A DNA stretch of 64,000 nucleotides. Origin: Gluconobacter potus (lineage in GTDB: Bacteria > Pseudomonadota > Alphaproteobacteria > Acetobacterales > Acetobacteraceae). Shown piece after piece: positions 45,485 to 56,338 of this stretch (its first letter is position 1; the number at the start of each line of letters is the position of its first letter). The notes under the pieces were generated by a model. That model saw nothing but the letters and a program-made list of their open reading frames with translations. It was not told where the DNA came from and did no database searches. Both the position numbers and the translations under genes were made by a program. The stretch is taken from the NCBI RefSeq assembly GCF_015244705.1, contig NZ_JABCQF010000003.1, forward strand, positions 186,001-250,000, given 5' to 3'.

Positions 45485-45522
45485 AAGAAAAAGCCTCTGA
45501 CCCGCAGGCCAGAGGCTTTTTT
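45485..45522 (-). terminator. Terminator of groESL
   Basis: AAGCCTCTG at 45491-45499 pairs with CAGAGGCTT after a 10-base loop, with T runs on both sides. On the minus strand it lies about 65 bases after the groEL stop, so it ends groESL. The opposite T run could also serve as a weak signal in reverse. Confidence 0.9.
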
Positions 45523-45586
45523 GCAACATCTGGGGGGCCTTCCCGGCCCCTTCCTTGGAAGGGACAGGAAAGGGACCGGACTTCGA

Positions 45587-47251
<1,665 letters not shown>

Positions 47252-47277
47252 TTACGAGAGGAAACGGGGACGGCTGA

Positions 47278-47568
47278 TCAGCCGATCACACCCATGATGT
47301 CGCTCTCTTTCATGATCAGCAGCTCTTCGCCGTCGATCTTGACCTCGGTGCCGGACCACTTGCCGAACAGCACCTTGTCACCGGCCTTGACGTCCAGAGC
47401 CACGATCTGGCCCTGCTCGTTGCGGGCACCCGGGCCGACGGAAACGACTTCGCCTTCGGTCGGCTTGTCCTTGGCGGTGTCAGGAATGATGATGCCGCCG
47501 GCGGTCTTCTCTTCGCCCGTCAGGCGACGGACCACCACGCGGTCATGAAGGGGACGAAACTTCGTCAT
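47278..47568 (-). CDS. groES: Co-chaperonin GroES
   Basis: This is the lid of the GroEL chamber. The 96-residue protein has [13 protein letters not shown], the mobile loop [36 protein letters not shown] and [21 protein letters not shown] chose the ATG at 47568 because GGAGCGATCC precedes it and the family starts here. Upstream reading frame passes through the CIRCE element and promoter and is not coding. It is the first gene of groESL. Confidence 0.97.
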   Translation of the reverse strand: MTKFRPLHDRVVVRRLTGEEKTAGGIIIPDTAKDKPTEGEVVSVGPGARNEQGQIVALDVKAGDKVLFGKWSGTEVKIDGEELLIMKESDIMGVIG

Positions 47569-47645
47569 GGATCGCTCCATTTGTGGCCACACCCTTGTAC
47601 AAAGCAGCGTGACCGGGTTGCTGCACTCAATGACTGCAGTGCATT

Positions 47646-47672
47646 TTGGCACTCTCACATGGAGAGTGCCAA
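47646..47672 (-). promoter_or_regulatory. CIRCE operator (HrcA site) of groESL
   Basis: The sequence is TTGGCACTC, 9 bases, GAGTGCCAA: a perfect 9-bp inverted repeat with the 9-base spacer of CIRCE, with G/C in place of A/T at one position of the usual TTAGCACTC. It lies about 80 bases before groES, immediately downstream of the promoter -10, as expected for repression by HrcA. Confidence 0.96.
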
Positions 47673-47673
47673 A

Positions 47674-47702
47674 GACATAGTCGCCCCCACCCTCGGCGTC
47701 AA
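47674..47702 (-). promoter_or_regulatory. Promoter of groESL
   Basis: On the minus strand TTGACG (47697-47702) is separated by exactly 17 bases from TATGTC (47674-47679). CIRCE begins 1 base after the -10 box, so repressor binding would cover the transcription start. A heat-shock sigma (RpoH) promoter was not distinguished. Confidence 0.85.
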
Positions 47703-47905
47703 GGATTCTCGCTTTCGTCCGAAGAGGCTCCGGAAGAAAGTCTGCGCCCGTCCAAAAGCGCCTGCACCCGCTGTTTCTCAAGCGTTTCAGCCAGTTTCTG
47801 CCCCCTGGTGCGGCCATGCAGACGGCGGTTCGCATCGGCAACCTTCGCATCCTCTACGCTCTTGCGGCGTTTGCGTTCCCGACGGAGATTGATGACGTCG
47901 CTCAT
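47699..47905 (-). CDS. DUF4169 family protein
   Basis: The 68-residue, very basic protein starts [20 protein letters not shown], the conserved N-terminus of DUF4169, and continues with [20 protein letters not shown]. The function is unknown. GGAAGG is upstream of the ATG. It is divergent from the hydrolase gene by 42 bases, and its stop codon overlaps the -35 box of the groESL promoter. Thus transcription of this gene would read directly into groESL. Confidence 0.82.
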   Translation of the reverse strand: MSDVINLRRERKRRKSVEDAKVADANRRLHGRTRGQKLAETLEKQRVQALLDGRRLSSGASSDESENP

Positions 47906-47947
47906 GGCTCATGGCCTTCCGGGCATTACAAGACTGGACACACAGAC

Positions 47948-48673
47948 ATGAAACACACTCCTTCGGACAAGAAAAACCCCGTTTCCGGCACGGAAGGTCA
48001 CCTGACCAGCCTGACCGCATCCGATGGCCACAGCTTCAAGGCCTGGGAAACCGGCTCCGCGGAGTCGCCCTTTGCCGTCATCGTCGTGCAGGAAATTTTC
48101 GGCCTCACCACCCATATCCGCAATGTCTGCAACGATTTCGCAGCCGAAGGCTTCCACGTCCTCGCCCCGGCCGTCTTCGACCGCGTCAAACCCGACATCA
48201 TTCTGGAATACACACAGGCCGGCGTGACCGAAGGTCTCGAACTGCGCAGCAAGATCCCGTCCGAAAAGACCCTCGCCGACATCGCCGCCTGCGCAAAAGC
48301 CCTGCGCGACGCCGGCCACAGGAAAGTCGGCATCATCGGCTTCTGCTGGGGCGGTCTCCTCGCCTGGCTCACCGCCACCCGCACGCATGACGTGGATGCA
48401 GCCGTAAGCTGGTATGGCGGCAGCATCGGCAACCATGTCGAAACAGCACCGCACTGCCCGGTCGAACTGCATTTCGGCGGCGAGGATTCCTCCATCCCCC
48501 ACACCGAAATCCAGAAGATCCGCGACGCCCGCCCCGAAGTCGAGGAATATGTCTATGACGACGCCGGCCACGGCTTCGGCTGCCCCGAGCGCCCGAGCTT
48601 CAACCGCGATGCCCGTGACCTCGCATGGTCCCGCAGCGTCGATTTCCTGAAAACCAATCTCGCACGGGACTGA
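47948..48673 (+). CDS. Dienelactone hydrolase family protein
   Basis: The 241-residue alpha/beta hydrolase has the dienelactone hydrolase pattern: VVQEIFGLTTHIRNVCNDFA near the N-terminus, the Cys nucleophile in GIIGFCWGGLLAWL, FGGEDSSIP with the acid, and the His in DDAGHGFGCPERPSFN. Family members open lactones or cleave esters; the natural substrate here is not known. The ATG at 47948 starts a normal-length protein. It is followed after 133 bases by the DUF2934 gene and may share its transcript. Confidence 0.92.
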   Translation: MKHTPSDKKNPVSGTEGHLTSLTASDGHSFKAWETGSAESPFAVIVVQEIFGLTTHIRNVCNDFAAEGFHVLAPAVFDRVKPDIILEYTQAGVTEGLELRSKIPSEKTLADIAACAKALRDAGHRKVGIIGFCWGGLLAWLTATRTHDVDAAVSWYGGSIGNHVETAPHCPVELHFGGEDSSIPHTEIQKIRDARPEVEEYVYDDAGHGFGCPERPSFNRDARDLAWSRSVDFLKTNLARD

Positions 48674-48806
48674 AGCACACCCTCAGTACCATCGCCGGGA
48701 GCCGGCATCTCAAAGCGGTGACACAGACAGTCGCAAAACCGTGGAAGAGGTCTATAATAACGGCAATCCCGGCACACCCGGCGCCGGATCATACAGGAGT
48801 TTCAAG

Positions 48807-49070
48807 ATGAGCACCAATCCGCTCAAAGACGATCCCAGACGCGACGCCGCCATTCGCCACGAAGCGCGCCTCCTGTGGGAAGCCGACGGCAAGCCGGCCT
48901 GCGGTCCCGAAGGCTATATCGAGAAGGCGACCGACCTGATCGCCATCAAGGGCGTCCCGCAGGGCACCCCGGTCAAGGACCTGCCGCCGCCGGAACTCGA
49001 CGGCGTGGAAATCGACGATGCCCGTGCAGGCATTGATGTCGACGCAGACCCGAACCACAATTTCGACTGA
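48807..49070 (+). CDS. DUF2934 domain protein
   Basis: The 87-residue protein has the DUF2934 pattern: RRDAAIRHEARLLWEADGKP followed by GPEGYIEKATDLIA, in which an Ile-Arg helix and a Trp-Glu-x-Asp-Gly-Lys-Pro turn are conserved. The C-terminus is acidic (EIDDARAGIDVDADPNHNFD). The function is unknown. AGGAGT precedes the ATG. It is convergent with mtnP. Confidence 0.8.
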   Translation: MSTNPLKDDPRRDAAIRHEARLLWEADGKPACGPEGYIEKATDLIAIKGVPQGTPVKDLPPPELDGVEIDDARAGIDVDADPNHNFD

Positions 49071-49095
49071 TCCCGTCAGCCGATCACGGTTCCAG

Positions 49096-49120
49096 CCGCG
49101 CCCGCATCACGCAGGCGCGG
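49096..49120. terminator. Hairpin between convergent DUF2934 and mtnP genes
   Basis: CCGCGCC (49096-49102) pairs with GGCGCGG (49114-49120), and GCAT/TGC-like bases in the loop may extend it. There is no T run. It is the only structure in the 63-base gap and may serve both genes. Confidence 0.4.
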
Positions 49121-49133
49121 CATCCGCATGGCC

Positions 49134-50024
49134 TCAGCCCTGCTTCAGAACACGCCCTGCAACGGCACCAAGCTTGGCCACCAGCTTCGGATCACGAGCA
49201 GCCGGTGCCGTAATGATCGCATGATCCAGAGCCCGCTCGGCGCTCGCATCCACCGGACGCTTCTTCCCCAGCACCGGAATGACCGCCTTCACCAGGCGGC
49301 GCGCATTATCCGCATTCCCTTTCATGACCTTCACGACAGCCTCGACCGTCACACTGTCATGGTCGGAGTGCCAGCAGTCGAAATCCGTGACCATCGCAAC
49401 GGTCGCGTAGTTCATCTCCGCTTCACGTGCGAGCTTGGCTTCCGGCATGTTGGTCATACCCACAACCGAACAGCCCCAGGACCGGTACAGCTCGCTCTCG
49501 GCGCGCGTTGAGAACTGCGGACCTTCCATCACCAGATACGTCCCGCCCCGCGTGAACGGAATCCCAAGCGCAGCCGCCTCGCCCTGCACCACATCCAACA
49601 CACGCGCCGAAACCGGGTCCGCCATGCCAACATGCGCCACGCAGCCGGTGTCGAAAAAGCTCTTCTCACGCGCGAAGCTGCGGTCGATGAACTGGTCCAC
49701 CAGCACGAAATGCCCCGGCGGCAGTTCTTCCTTGAGCGAGCCCACAGCCGAAAGTGACAGGATATCCGTCACACCGGCCCGCTTGAGCGCATCGATATTG
49801 GCGCGGAAGTTCAGACGCGACGGCGGAATGGGATGCCCCCGCCCGTGACGCGGCAGGAACACGCACTGCACGCCTTCAAACGTGCCGAACAGCAGTTCGT
49901 CCGAAGGCTCACCCCAGGGCGTTTCCACCCGGCGCCATTCCTTGTTCTCGAGTCCGTCAATGTCATACAGCCCCGAGCCACCGATCACACCGATGACGGG
50001 CTGGATTTCCTGTTCCGAAGACAT
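49134..50024 (-). CDS. mtnP: S-methyl-5'-thioadenosine phosphorylase
   Basis: MtnP splits methylthioadenosine with phosphate to adenine and methylthioribose-1-phosphate in methionine salvage. The 296-residue product has IGVIGGSGLYDIDGLENKEW at the start, FLPRHGRGHPIPPSRLNFRA (phosphate and substrate loop), LSLSAVGSLKEELPPGHFV, MEGPQFSTRAESELYRSWGC and VAMVTDFDCWHSDHDSV. These fit MTAP better than purine nucleoside phosphorylase. The ATG at 50024 follows AGGA. It is divergent from hemF with a 274-base gap that shows no clear motif. Confidence 0.95.
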   Translation of the reverse strand: MSSEQEIQPVIGVIGGSGLYDIDGLENKEWRRVETPWGEPSDELLFGTFEGVQCVFLPRHGRGHPIPPSRLNFRANIDALKRAGVTDILSLSAVGSLKEELPPGHFVLVDQFIDRSFAREKSFFDTGCVAHVGMADPVSARVLDVVQGEAAALGIPFTRGGTYLVMEGPQFSTRAESELYRSWGCSVVGMTNMPEAKLAREAEMNYATVAMVTDFDCWHSDHDSVTVEAVVKVMKGNADNARRLVKAVIPVLGKKRPVDASAERALDHAIITAPAARDPKLVAKLGAVAGRVLKQG

Positions 50025-50298
50025 GTCTGTTCCTGATTTCTGGTTGATCCGCTCGCCCGTTCTGGACCACGAGACGGCCCGACACGCAAGTCTTGCGACC
50101 CGCAGGCAGCGTGTTGCAGCATTCAGAGAAACTTTTTCACAAAACGCTGCCGTTTTTACGAAATGAAAACGTCTTTGCGCCATCGTCCCGCCACGGATCA
50201 CCGGCAGGCATGCATCAGCCAACTGTTCGGCGACGGCGCGATTTGCTAGGACACTGCGCGTAACGAAGTTTTGTCCTGTATAGACGGGGGAAGAAAAC

Positions 50299-51216
50299 AT
50301 GGACCAGATCAGCCCCGGTTTCGCCGAAACCGTTCGTCCAGACGTGCCTCACGACGCCCTCAAGCAGGACGCCAAAGCCTGGTTCGAAACCCTCCGCGAC
50401 CGCATCTGCGCGTCCTACGAAAAACTCGAAGACGAAGCAGCCGAAGGTGGCTCGCAGGTCCTGCGTGACCGCACAGCCCCCGGCCGTTTCGAACGCACTG
50501 CCTGGAGCCGCCCCGAAGGCGGTGCAGGTGTCATGTCCGTCATGCGCGGCCGCGTGTTCGAGAAGGTCGGCGTCAACGTCTCGACCGTCTGGGGCGAGTT
50601 CTCCCCCGAATTCCGCAAGAACATCCCCGGCGCTGACGAAGACCCCCGCTTTTTCGCAACCGGCGTCTCCCTCGTCGCCCATCCGTGCAACCCGCATGTG
50701 AGTGCTGCGCATTTCAACACGCGCATGATCATCACAACGAAGGGCTGGTTCGGTGGCGGCGGCGACATCACCCCGATGTTCCCCGAAAGTACGGAAGCCC
50801 AGTCGGACGCAGCCTATTTCCACAAATCCTTCGAAGACGCCTGCAACCGCCACGACCCGGAGCATTATCCCCGCTTCAAGGAATGGTGTGACCGCTACTT
50901 CCACCTGCACCACCGCAACGAACCGCGCGGCCTCGGCGGCATCTTCTACGACCAGTTCTATACCGGTGACGTCGCTCTGGACTTCGCCTTCACCAAAGAC
51001 GTCGGCATGGCCTTCCACGACGCCTACCCGGCCGTCGTCCGCCGCCGCATGTTCACCCCCTGGACCGAAGCCGACCGCGACGCCCAGCTCATCCGCCGCG
51101 GCCGCTACGTCGAATTCAACCTGCTGCACGACCGTGGAACGCTGTTCGGCCTCAAGACGGGCGGCAATACCGAAGCCATCCTCATGAGCATGCCGCCGGA
51201 AGTCCGCTGGCCGTGA
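50299..51216 (+). CDS. hemF: Oxygen-dependent coproporphyrinogen III oxidase
   Basis: HemF oxidatively decarboxylates coproporphyrinogen III to protoporphyrinogen IX in heme synthesis, using O2. The 305-residue product has family motifs [71 protein letters not shown] and [20 protein letters not shown]. The ATG at 50299 follows GGGGGAAG. The last codons overlap the GTG of the next gene (GTGA), so the two are coupled. An oxygen-dependent enzyme fits the strictly aerobic bo3-based respiration seen here. Confidence 0.97.
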   Translation: MDQISPGFAETVRPDVPHDALKQDAKAWFETLRDRICASYEKLEDEAAEGGSQVLRDRTAPGRFERTAWSRPEGGAGVMSVMRGRVFEKVGVNVSTVWGEFSPEFRKNIPGADEDPRFFATGVSLVAHPCNPHVSAAHFNTRMIITTKGWFGGGGDITPMFPESTEAQSDAAYFHKSFEDACNRHDPEHYPRFKEWCDRYFHLHHRNEPRGLGGIFYDQFYTGDVALDFAFTKDVGMAFHDAYPAVVRRRMFTPWTEADRDAQLIRRGRYVEFNLLHDRGTLFGLKTGGNTEAILMSMPPEVRWP

Positions 51217-52295
51217 GACTGACCCGACGTGCAGCCCTGAAGGGGCTGGCGGCTCTGACCGGAGCCGCTCCCTTCCTGAATATCCCGGCCCGCGCTGGCA
51301 CCCTGACGGATGTCCAGCTCCTTCTGGGCGGCACGCTCGCCTCGACCCCGGGCCAGTTCGCAGAACTCGCAAGCGGCCCCCTGTCCCACGCCCTGGGGCT
51401 GGAGACACCTCTTGAACTGACCCCCGACATCGGACAGGACGGCGTCCGCGCCGCCAACCTGTTCGACGCCAACAGCGCACCTGACGGCAACACCGCCCTG
51501 GCCCTGCCCGGCGCCACGCTGCTGGCATCACTGACCGGCGATTCCCGCGTCCATTACGATTTCGGTCGCTGGATTCCCGTCCTCGTGGCCTCAACCACAA
51601 CCGTCGTCATCGCGCGCGCGGAGCTGCACAAGACCCTGCGCAGCCGCCTGACGGGTTTCTTCCATGACCACCCCGTCCGCCTCGCGGTCTCCCACATCGG
51701 CGGCCCAGAACTGAACGCCCTGATGGGTCTGTCACTTCTCGGCCTGCGCCCCATTCCCGTGCCTGGCTATGTCGACTCATCAAACGCTCTGACCGCCCTG
51801 CATGAAGGCACCGTCGATGCGGTCCAGATTTCCCCCTATACGCTCGACCGTCCGCTCGATGACGTCCTCGCCAACCTGCCCGAAGGTACGAGCGCGATCT
51901 ATTACACGGGCGACCTGACCGACACGCATGCGACGACCATTCCCATTTTCATGGAAGCCTACCAGCAGGCCCGGCACCGCCCGCCCGAAGGCCCGTTCTA
52001 CCACGCCTGGCAGGCCGTCTCCGCCGCCGCAGATACGGCCATGGCCATCGCGCTGCCCATGCTGACCCCACCCGAAATCATCATGCAATGGAGCCACGCC
52101 TGCTCAGCGGTCGGGGCGGATGCAGGCGTCCGGCGATGGTCCGACCTGCATCATTTCAAGCTGGCCACAGGCGACAATGCCGCCCCGTTCCTGTCGCGAA
52201 CGGTCCCGGATCTCGGGGCCACGCTGGCCCTGCGCCGCTGGCTCGCCGTCAACATTCCGCGCTGGCGCGAAGGACAGGAAACCCGTCACATCTGA
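51213..52295 (+). CDS. Tat-exported binding-protein-like protein of unknown function
   Basis: The 360-residue product begins with a twin-arginine signal ([20 protein letters not shown], cleavage after ARA near residue 28), so it is likely folded in the cytosol and exported to the periplasm. The remainder resembles the tripartite tricarboxylate (TctC/Bug) class of periplasmic binding proteins by length and by [20 protein letters not shown], but the key motifs are too weak to be sure. No transporter membrane subunits are near. The start is GTG at 51213 inside the hemF stop. It ends 5 bases from the convergent smr gene. Confidence 0.6.
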   Translation: MRLTRRAALKGLAALTGAAPFLNIPARAGTLTDVQLLLGGTLASTPGQFAELASGPLSHALGLETPLELTPDIGQDGVRAANLFDANSAPDGNTALALPGATLLASLTGDSRVHYDFGRWIPVLVASTTTVVIARAELHKTLRSRLTGFFHDHPVRLAVSHIGGPELNALMGLSLLGLRPIPVPGYVDSSNALTALHEGTVDAVQISPYTLDRPLDDVLANLPEGTSAIYYTGDLTDTHATTIPIFMEAYQQARHRPPEGPFYHAWQAVSAAADTAMAIALPMLTPPEIIMQWSHACSAVGADAGVRRWSDLHHFKLATGDNAAPFLSRTVPDLGATLALRRWLAVNIPRWREGQETRHI

Positions 52296-52300
52296 CAGAA

Positions 52301-52864
52301 TCAGCGAGGGCGGGTCTTCAGCAGAATGCGAACAGATCCATGATTGGCGGCATGCGGATGCACCACGGCCAGCACCATGGACCGCAAATCCCCCCGCTGA
52401 AGCCACATCGGCAGTTCGCGCCGGATCAGCCCGCTGGTCTGCCCGCTCCCCAGCCCCGTCACGACCTCGACACAACGCCAGTTCCGAACCCGTGCACGCT
52501 GCATGAAGTCATAAAGCCGCTCGAACGCTTCCTGCACGACATAGCCATGCAGATCGAGCCGAGCATCCACCTTCATCTGCCCGCGTGACAGACGCTTCCA
52601 GCTCGTATCATCCAGCCCCGGTGCGCGAACGCCAACAGACAGTTCCGCCGGACGCGGCGCAGGCTTCACAGACGGCACCGAAACAAAGGAACGCCGCGAC
52701 ACCACGGGTGTCGAGCGCGCAACCTCCGGCATAGGCGCAGGCGGCTCGGCCTTCGCCACAGGCATCATGCGACGCGGCGCGCGCGGAGAGCGCAACGGCT
52801 TGATGTCACGGACAACCATCCGCCACAACGTCGCCTCGTCCTCCCTCAGATCCCGCTTCGCCAC
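52301..52864 (-). CDS. Smr-domain protein
   Basis: The 187-residue product has a basic, Pro-rich N-terminal half and a C-terminal Smr (small MutS-related) domain. The domain has ARLDLHGYVVQEAFERLYDF with the conserved LDLHG, VEVVTGLGSGQTSGLIRREL for the TGxG loop, and AANHGSVRILLK at the end. Smr domains nick DNA or cleave RNA, with the HGxxxxGxL-type motif. In most alphaproteobacteria smr follows mltA directly; here it is nearly 6 kb away. No operon partner is adjacent. Confidence 0.88.
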   Translation of the reverse strand: MAKRDLREDEATLWRMVVRDIKPLRSPRAPRRMMPVAKAEPPAPMPEVARSTPVVSRRSFVSVPSVKPAPRPAELSVGVRAPGLDDTSWKRLSRGQMKVDARLDLHGYVVQEAFERLYDFMQRARVRNWRCVEVVTGLGSGQTSGLIRRELPMWLQRGDLRSMVLAVVHPHAANHGSVRILLKTRPR

Positions 52865-53026
52865 ACCATCCTCGCTTGCTGTCCCACCCGCATTGCCCGG
52901 TCGGGAATTCAGGTCCCGAGCATGTAACGGGTTCCAGCGTCATTGAACAATGTTCTTTCGGGATTTCGGCACTCACGCCGTCCTGATACGTTTACTCCCA
53001 GGTTCCATTTTCGAGAGAGCAGACCC

Positions 53027-53236
53027 ATGAGCCATCTCACACAGGAAGAACGCGACAGCCTGCCCGACAGCGCCTTCGGCCTCCCCGAAAAACGCGCCTA
53101 CCCGATCGACACCCGCGCCCGCGCCAGCAACGCCAAGGCCCGCGCCACGCAGGAATACGAGCGAGGCCTCCTCACGTCCGAAGAGCGTGACCGGATCGAC
53201 AAGGCCGCTGATCGACGTCTCGCACAGGACGACTAA
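53027..53236 (+). CDS. Small conserved protein with DUF6582-like pattern
   Basis: The 69-residue protein reads SLPDSAFGLPEKRAYPIDTR near the start, a pattern (LPDSxFxxPxxRxYP) found in short proteins and at ends of some phage-related proteins, with an adjacent Ala/Arg-rich helix (ARASNAKARATQEYERGLLT). The function is unknown. The ATG at 53027 has GAGAGAGCAG upstream. It lies at the left end of the insert that separates smr from mltA. Confidence 0.62.
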   Translation: MSHLTQEERDSLPDSAFGLPEKRAYPIDTRARASNAKARATQEYERGLLTSEERDRIDKAADRRLAQDD

Positions 53237-53347
53237 AGCTAGCCGCAATCGCAAATTCACTTGACGTTAAGGGGCATGCCGTCAGTGTCGCTTCCATTCG
53301 GCGTTACATGCGCCGGCTTTCGAAGCGAGACTGACAAAGGACTTTCC

Positions 53348-54547
53348 ATGCCCCTGCCTTTCCTGCGCAAGATCCTGCCCCTTCTTGCGAGCACGGCTCT
53401 CTGCGTCTCTGGCCTCGCCCACGCTCCCGCAGCACATGCCGCAACCCCGGTCGCTGTCCAGAAGCCCGGAACCATCACCGCTTCGGTCCCTCTCGCCGAC
53501 GCTCTCGGCCTTCCGGACGCCGGACGCTCGCTGCGCATCACCTATCTTTCGACCAACGGCATCACCGGCAAGGGCCTCGTTCCCGTCACGGCCGAGATCA
53601 TCCTGCCCGCAGGCCCTGCTCCTCAGGGCGGCTGGCCAATCGTCGCCTGGGCCCACGGCACCGTCGGCGTCGATGACAGTTGCGCCCCGTCCCTCAACCC
53701 TGTCAGCGACCGCAACCGCACCTATCTGTCCGCCTGGATGAAGCGCGGCTTCGCCATCGTCGCCACGGACTATCAGGGCCTCGGCACACCCGGCACCCAT
53801 CCCTATCTGGACACCCGCGTCGAAGCCTACAGCGTCCTCGACAGCGTCCGTGCTGCCCTCGCCAACGTCCCGGACCTGCAGAACCGGATCATGATCGTCG
53901 GTCAGTCTCAGGGAGGCGGCGCAGCCGTCGCCACAGCGTCCTACGCGCCAGCTTACGCGCCCGAACTGGACATCCGCGGCACCGTCGCCACCGGCGCGCC
54001 TTATGTGACGCCCGAACTTCTTGGCGGCCTGCTCAAGGCCGCTTCGCAGCCCGGCGTCGGCTACAGCCCGCTGATCAATTACGTCTTTTATCTCGCCGCC
54101 GGACTGGAAGGACGCGATCCGCATTTCCGTCCCGAACAGGCTTTCACGCCCAAAGCGCTGCCCGTCTATCGCAACGCGGCCCATGAATGCCTGACCTCCC
54201 TGTCCCATCAGACGCAGGAAGCCGGCCTGACCTTACAGAACAGCCTCCAGCCGACCTTCCTCAAGGCCATGAGCCCGGCCCTGAAAGACATGGCGTTCCC
54301 AACCCTCAAGCTGGCCCAGCCCCTCTTCACCGGCACTGGAACGGACGACCGCGACGTGCCCCCCGCCCTTCAGCTCGGTCTGGTCAAAGCCGCCTGTGCG
54401 GCGGGCTCGACCGTTCAGGCCCATCTCTACAAGGGGCTGGACCACAGCCAGGTCGTAAACGGCTCCCTGCCGGACTCCACCACTTTTACGACAGCCGTCA
54501 TGACCGGCCAGCCCGTCACCCCGCAATGCAATCCCGTTCCCGAATAA
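53348..54547 (+). CDS. Secreted alpha/beta-hydrolase lipase
   Basis: The 399-residue product has a Sec signal peptide (MPLPFLRKILPLLASTALCV, cleavage after AHA near residue 31). The hydrolase core has IVAWAHGTVGVDDSCAPS, a DYQGLGTPGTHPYL segment, the nucleophile loop VGQSQGGGAAV with Ser, and the final HLYKGLDHSQVV that carries the His. The layout matches the secretory lipase (LIP) family, which acts on esters or triglycerides. Its ATG follows AAGGA. It is convergent with the GT61 gene. Confidence 0.88.
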   Translation: MPLPFLRKILPLLASTALCVSGLAHAPAAHAATPVAVQKPGTITASVPLADALGLPDAGRSLRITYLSTNGITGKGLVPVTAEIILPAGPAPQGGWPIVAWAHGTVGVDDSCAPSLNPVSDRNRTYLSAWMKRGFAIVATDYQGLGTPGTHPYLDTRVEAYSVLDSVRAALANVPDLQNRIMIVGQSQGGGAAVATASYAPAYAPELDIRGTVATGAPYVTPELLGGLLKAASQPGVGYSPLINYVFYLAAGLEGRDPHFRPEQAFTPKALPVYRNAAHECLTSLSHQTQEAGLTLQNSLQPTFLKAMSPALKDMAFPTLKLAQPLFTGTGTDDRDVPPALQLGLVKAACAAGSTVQAHLYKGLDHSQVVNGSLPDSTTFTTAVMTGQPVTPQCNPVPE

Positions 54548-54613
54548 GCCAAAGGAGATAAAGCCTTTCCCTAATCCCCAATCAGGCGTCACGATTGTCA
54601 GAAGAGAAAAATT

Positions 54614-56185
54614 CTACTGACAATCGGAGCCTTCGAACCGGTGAAGCGCATTCTCAAGACAGGGTGCAATCGTCAGACATCCAGCAACATCCCCCGTGTC
54701 AGAAAGATAAGCCAGCGCTTCCAGCAGAACTTTCAGGTCACCGGAAAAATCCGGATCTTCCACACGCTTCAGCCGGAACAACTCCCAATCATTGACATGG
54801 TCCGCATCGCAATGAAGATTCTTCTTCAACTCAGGCGGAACTGCTTTCAGCCATTTTCCATTTACCGGATTCTGGAATCCGACAACATTTTCTTCTTCAA
54901 AATTAAGATATGATATGACTCTTGTCTCGCTCAGCTCTTTTTCTATGAAAAAAGGCGGCAAAGAGGAATGATTTGCAAAAATAAATGACTTATTGCCGAC
55001 TGTAGCCACAAGGACTTCATCATCCCTGGCTTCCTTCATATCTCTCGCAAGAAGGATATTTTCATTACCAACAAAGAAAATATCTCCTCTGTTTTTTCGT
55101 CCCAGGAATCCCAGTCCAATTTTTTCCGTTATTGTTTTCCAATACGTATTTGACCCGGCAGCCTGCACCAGAACTTCCGCAAGCGTTGAAGGATCTACTT
55201 TATCCTTACTGTATACATAGCGTATCTCGGCATCATGTGCTGCATCCATCAATTCGTATGAACGCGCAATAGGCCGGTCTTCCGGGCAAATGGCTATTCC
55301 TTTCGGGGCCCCCGCAAAGATCGACGTATGAAAAGCCGAGCCAATAGGCCCTATGACAATATTCTCGTTAAATATCTTGATCTGATCGGCAACAGACAGG
55401 TCTTCAGGTCGAACAACCTTTACTCCACGTCCCGAAAATTCGGCACAGAGATCCTCTTCGTTACAGGGCAGTCGACTATTGTAGAGAGGACTGACCCTCG
55501 AAAGATATACCATTCCTTTGAAATCAAAGCTGCTTTCCTGAACCGCCTTCAACGACAGTGATTTCAGATATTTTGCATACCCCGTATAGACAAAGCCATC
55601 TTCAGAAAACGCCTGCCCAGGTATGGTAATGGAATCAAATCTTAATGGTACACGGGGAATAATAATCTGTTCTTTTCGGACCCCTGCATAACGCAGCAGA
55701 TCGACCATCCAGGGTCGGGAAAAAATCTCTTCAACGGTCAGGTCACTATGGAAAAGCACCAGTGTTTCCGGTGAGCATTCCCTCGAAAAATACCAGAGCG
55801 TGTTCAGGCATTCCGTTATGAAATGGCCGTAATGGTCGCCAATACATCCCCCATACACGACAGGCCGGTTCTGGTAAGAGGCTGCCTCTCCATTTTTCCG
55901 CGTCGTCAAGCCCTGTGTTTTCAATACAGGCGGATAACTTGAGAAAAGAGCGTTTCCGAGGATCTGTCGTCCTGTTTCATCAAATAACCCAAAGTCCTTA
56001 TCCAGACCGCCTTCGCGTCTCGGAACGTACAGAACATTACGCCGATCAAAAACTTCCGGAAAACCTTCTATAACAGAACCGGAAATATCATATTTAATGC
56101 AATCCTTGATATAATCGCTCATATCATACCTATTCTGAAATATTTTTATTCCAAATCGATAGCGAAGCTGATCTTCACTGTCCAT
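54614..56185 (-). CDS. GT61-like glycosyltransferase, AT-rich
   Basis: The 523-residue protein resembles the DUF563/GT61 glycosyltransferases. It has VVYGGCIGDHYGHFITECLN (the H-Y-G-H-F-x-x-E motif), then FDSITIPGQAFSEDGFVYTG, VYLSRVSPLYNSRLPCNEED, and the nucleotide-binding end FNENIVIGPIGSAFHTSIFA. Members add xylose, arabinose or similar sugars. There is no signal peptide. The gene is clearly richer in A+T than its neighbours (codons such as AAA, TTT, ATA are common), which suggests recent transfer. The start at 56185 lacks a good ribosome site; ATG 56122 is an option. Confidence 0.82.
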   Translation of the reverse strand: MDSEDQLRYRFGIKIFQNRYDMSDYIKDCIKYDISGSVIEGFPEVFDRRNVLYVPRREGGLDKDFGLFDETGRQILGNALFSSYPPVLKTQGLTTRKNGEAASYQNRPVVYGGCIGDHYGHFITECLNTLWYFSRECSPETLVLFHSDLTVEEIFSRPWMVDLLRYAGVRKEQIIIPRVPLRFDSITIPGQAFSEDGFVYTGYAKYLKSLSLKAVQESSFDFKGMVYLSRVSPLYNSRLPCNEEDLCAEFSGRGVKVVRPEDLSVADQIKIFNENIVIGPIGSAFHTSIFAGAPKGIAICPEDRPIARSYELMDAAHDAEIRYVYSKDKVDPSTLAEVLVQAAGSNTYWKTITEKIGLGFLGRKNRGDIFFVGNENILLARDMKEARDDEVLVATVGNKSFIFANHSSLPPFFIEKELSETRVISYLNFEEENVVGFQNPVNGKWLKAVPPELKKNLHCDADHVNDWELFRLKRVEDPDFSGDLKVLLEALAYLSDTGDVAGCLTIAPCLENALHRFEGSDCQ

Positions 56186-56282
56186 ATCGTTTATTAAAAC
56201 TCATCCAATATGAAACATGCAATTTCAGGTGCGCGAAAAACCACTTGATACAGACAGTTCAGATCATCGGTCCTGTATATAT

Positions 56283-56318
56283 AAAAAAAACCGGAGAGGT
56301 TTCCCTTCTCCGGTTCTT
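56283..56318 (-). terminator. Terminator of the triheme peroxidase gene
   Basis: On the minus strand AACCGGAGA pairs with TCTCCGGTT, a 9-bp stem, followed by eight T residues, 21 bases after the peroxidase stop. Confidence 0.93.
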
Positions 56319-56338
56319 TACTGGAAAATACTAAAGCG

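Noticed and set aside
50025-50298. Possible riboswitch or promoter between mtnP and hemF
   Set aside because: TATAGA at about 50280 is too close to the hemF ATG and lacks a -35. No known riboswitch core or long stem could be traced by eye.
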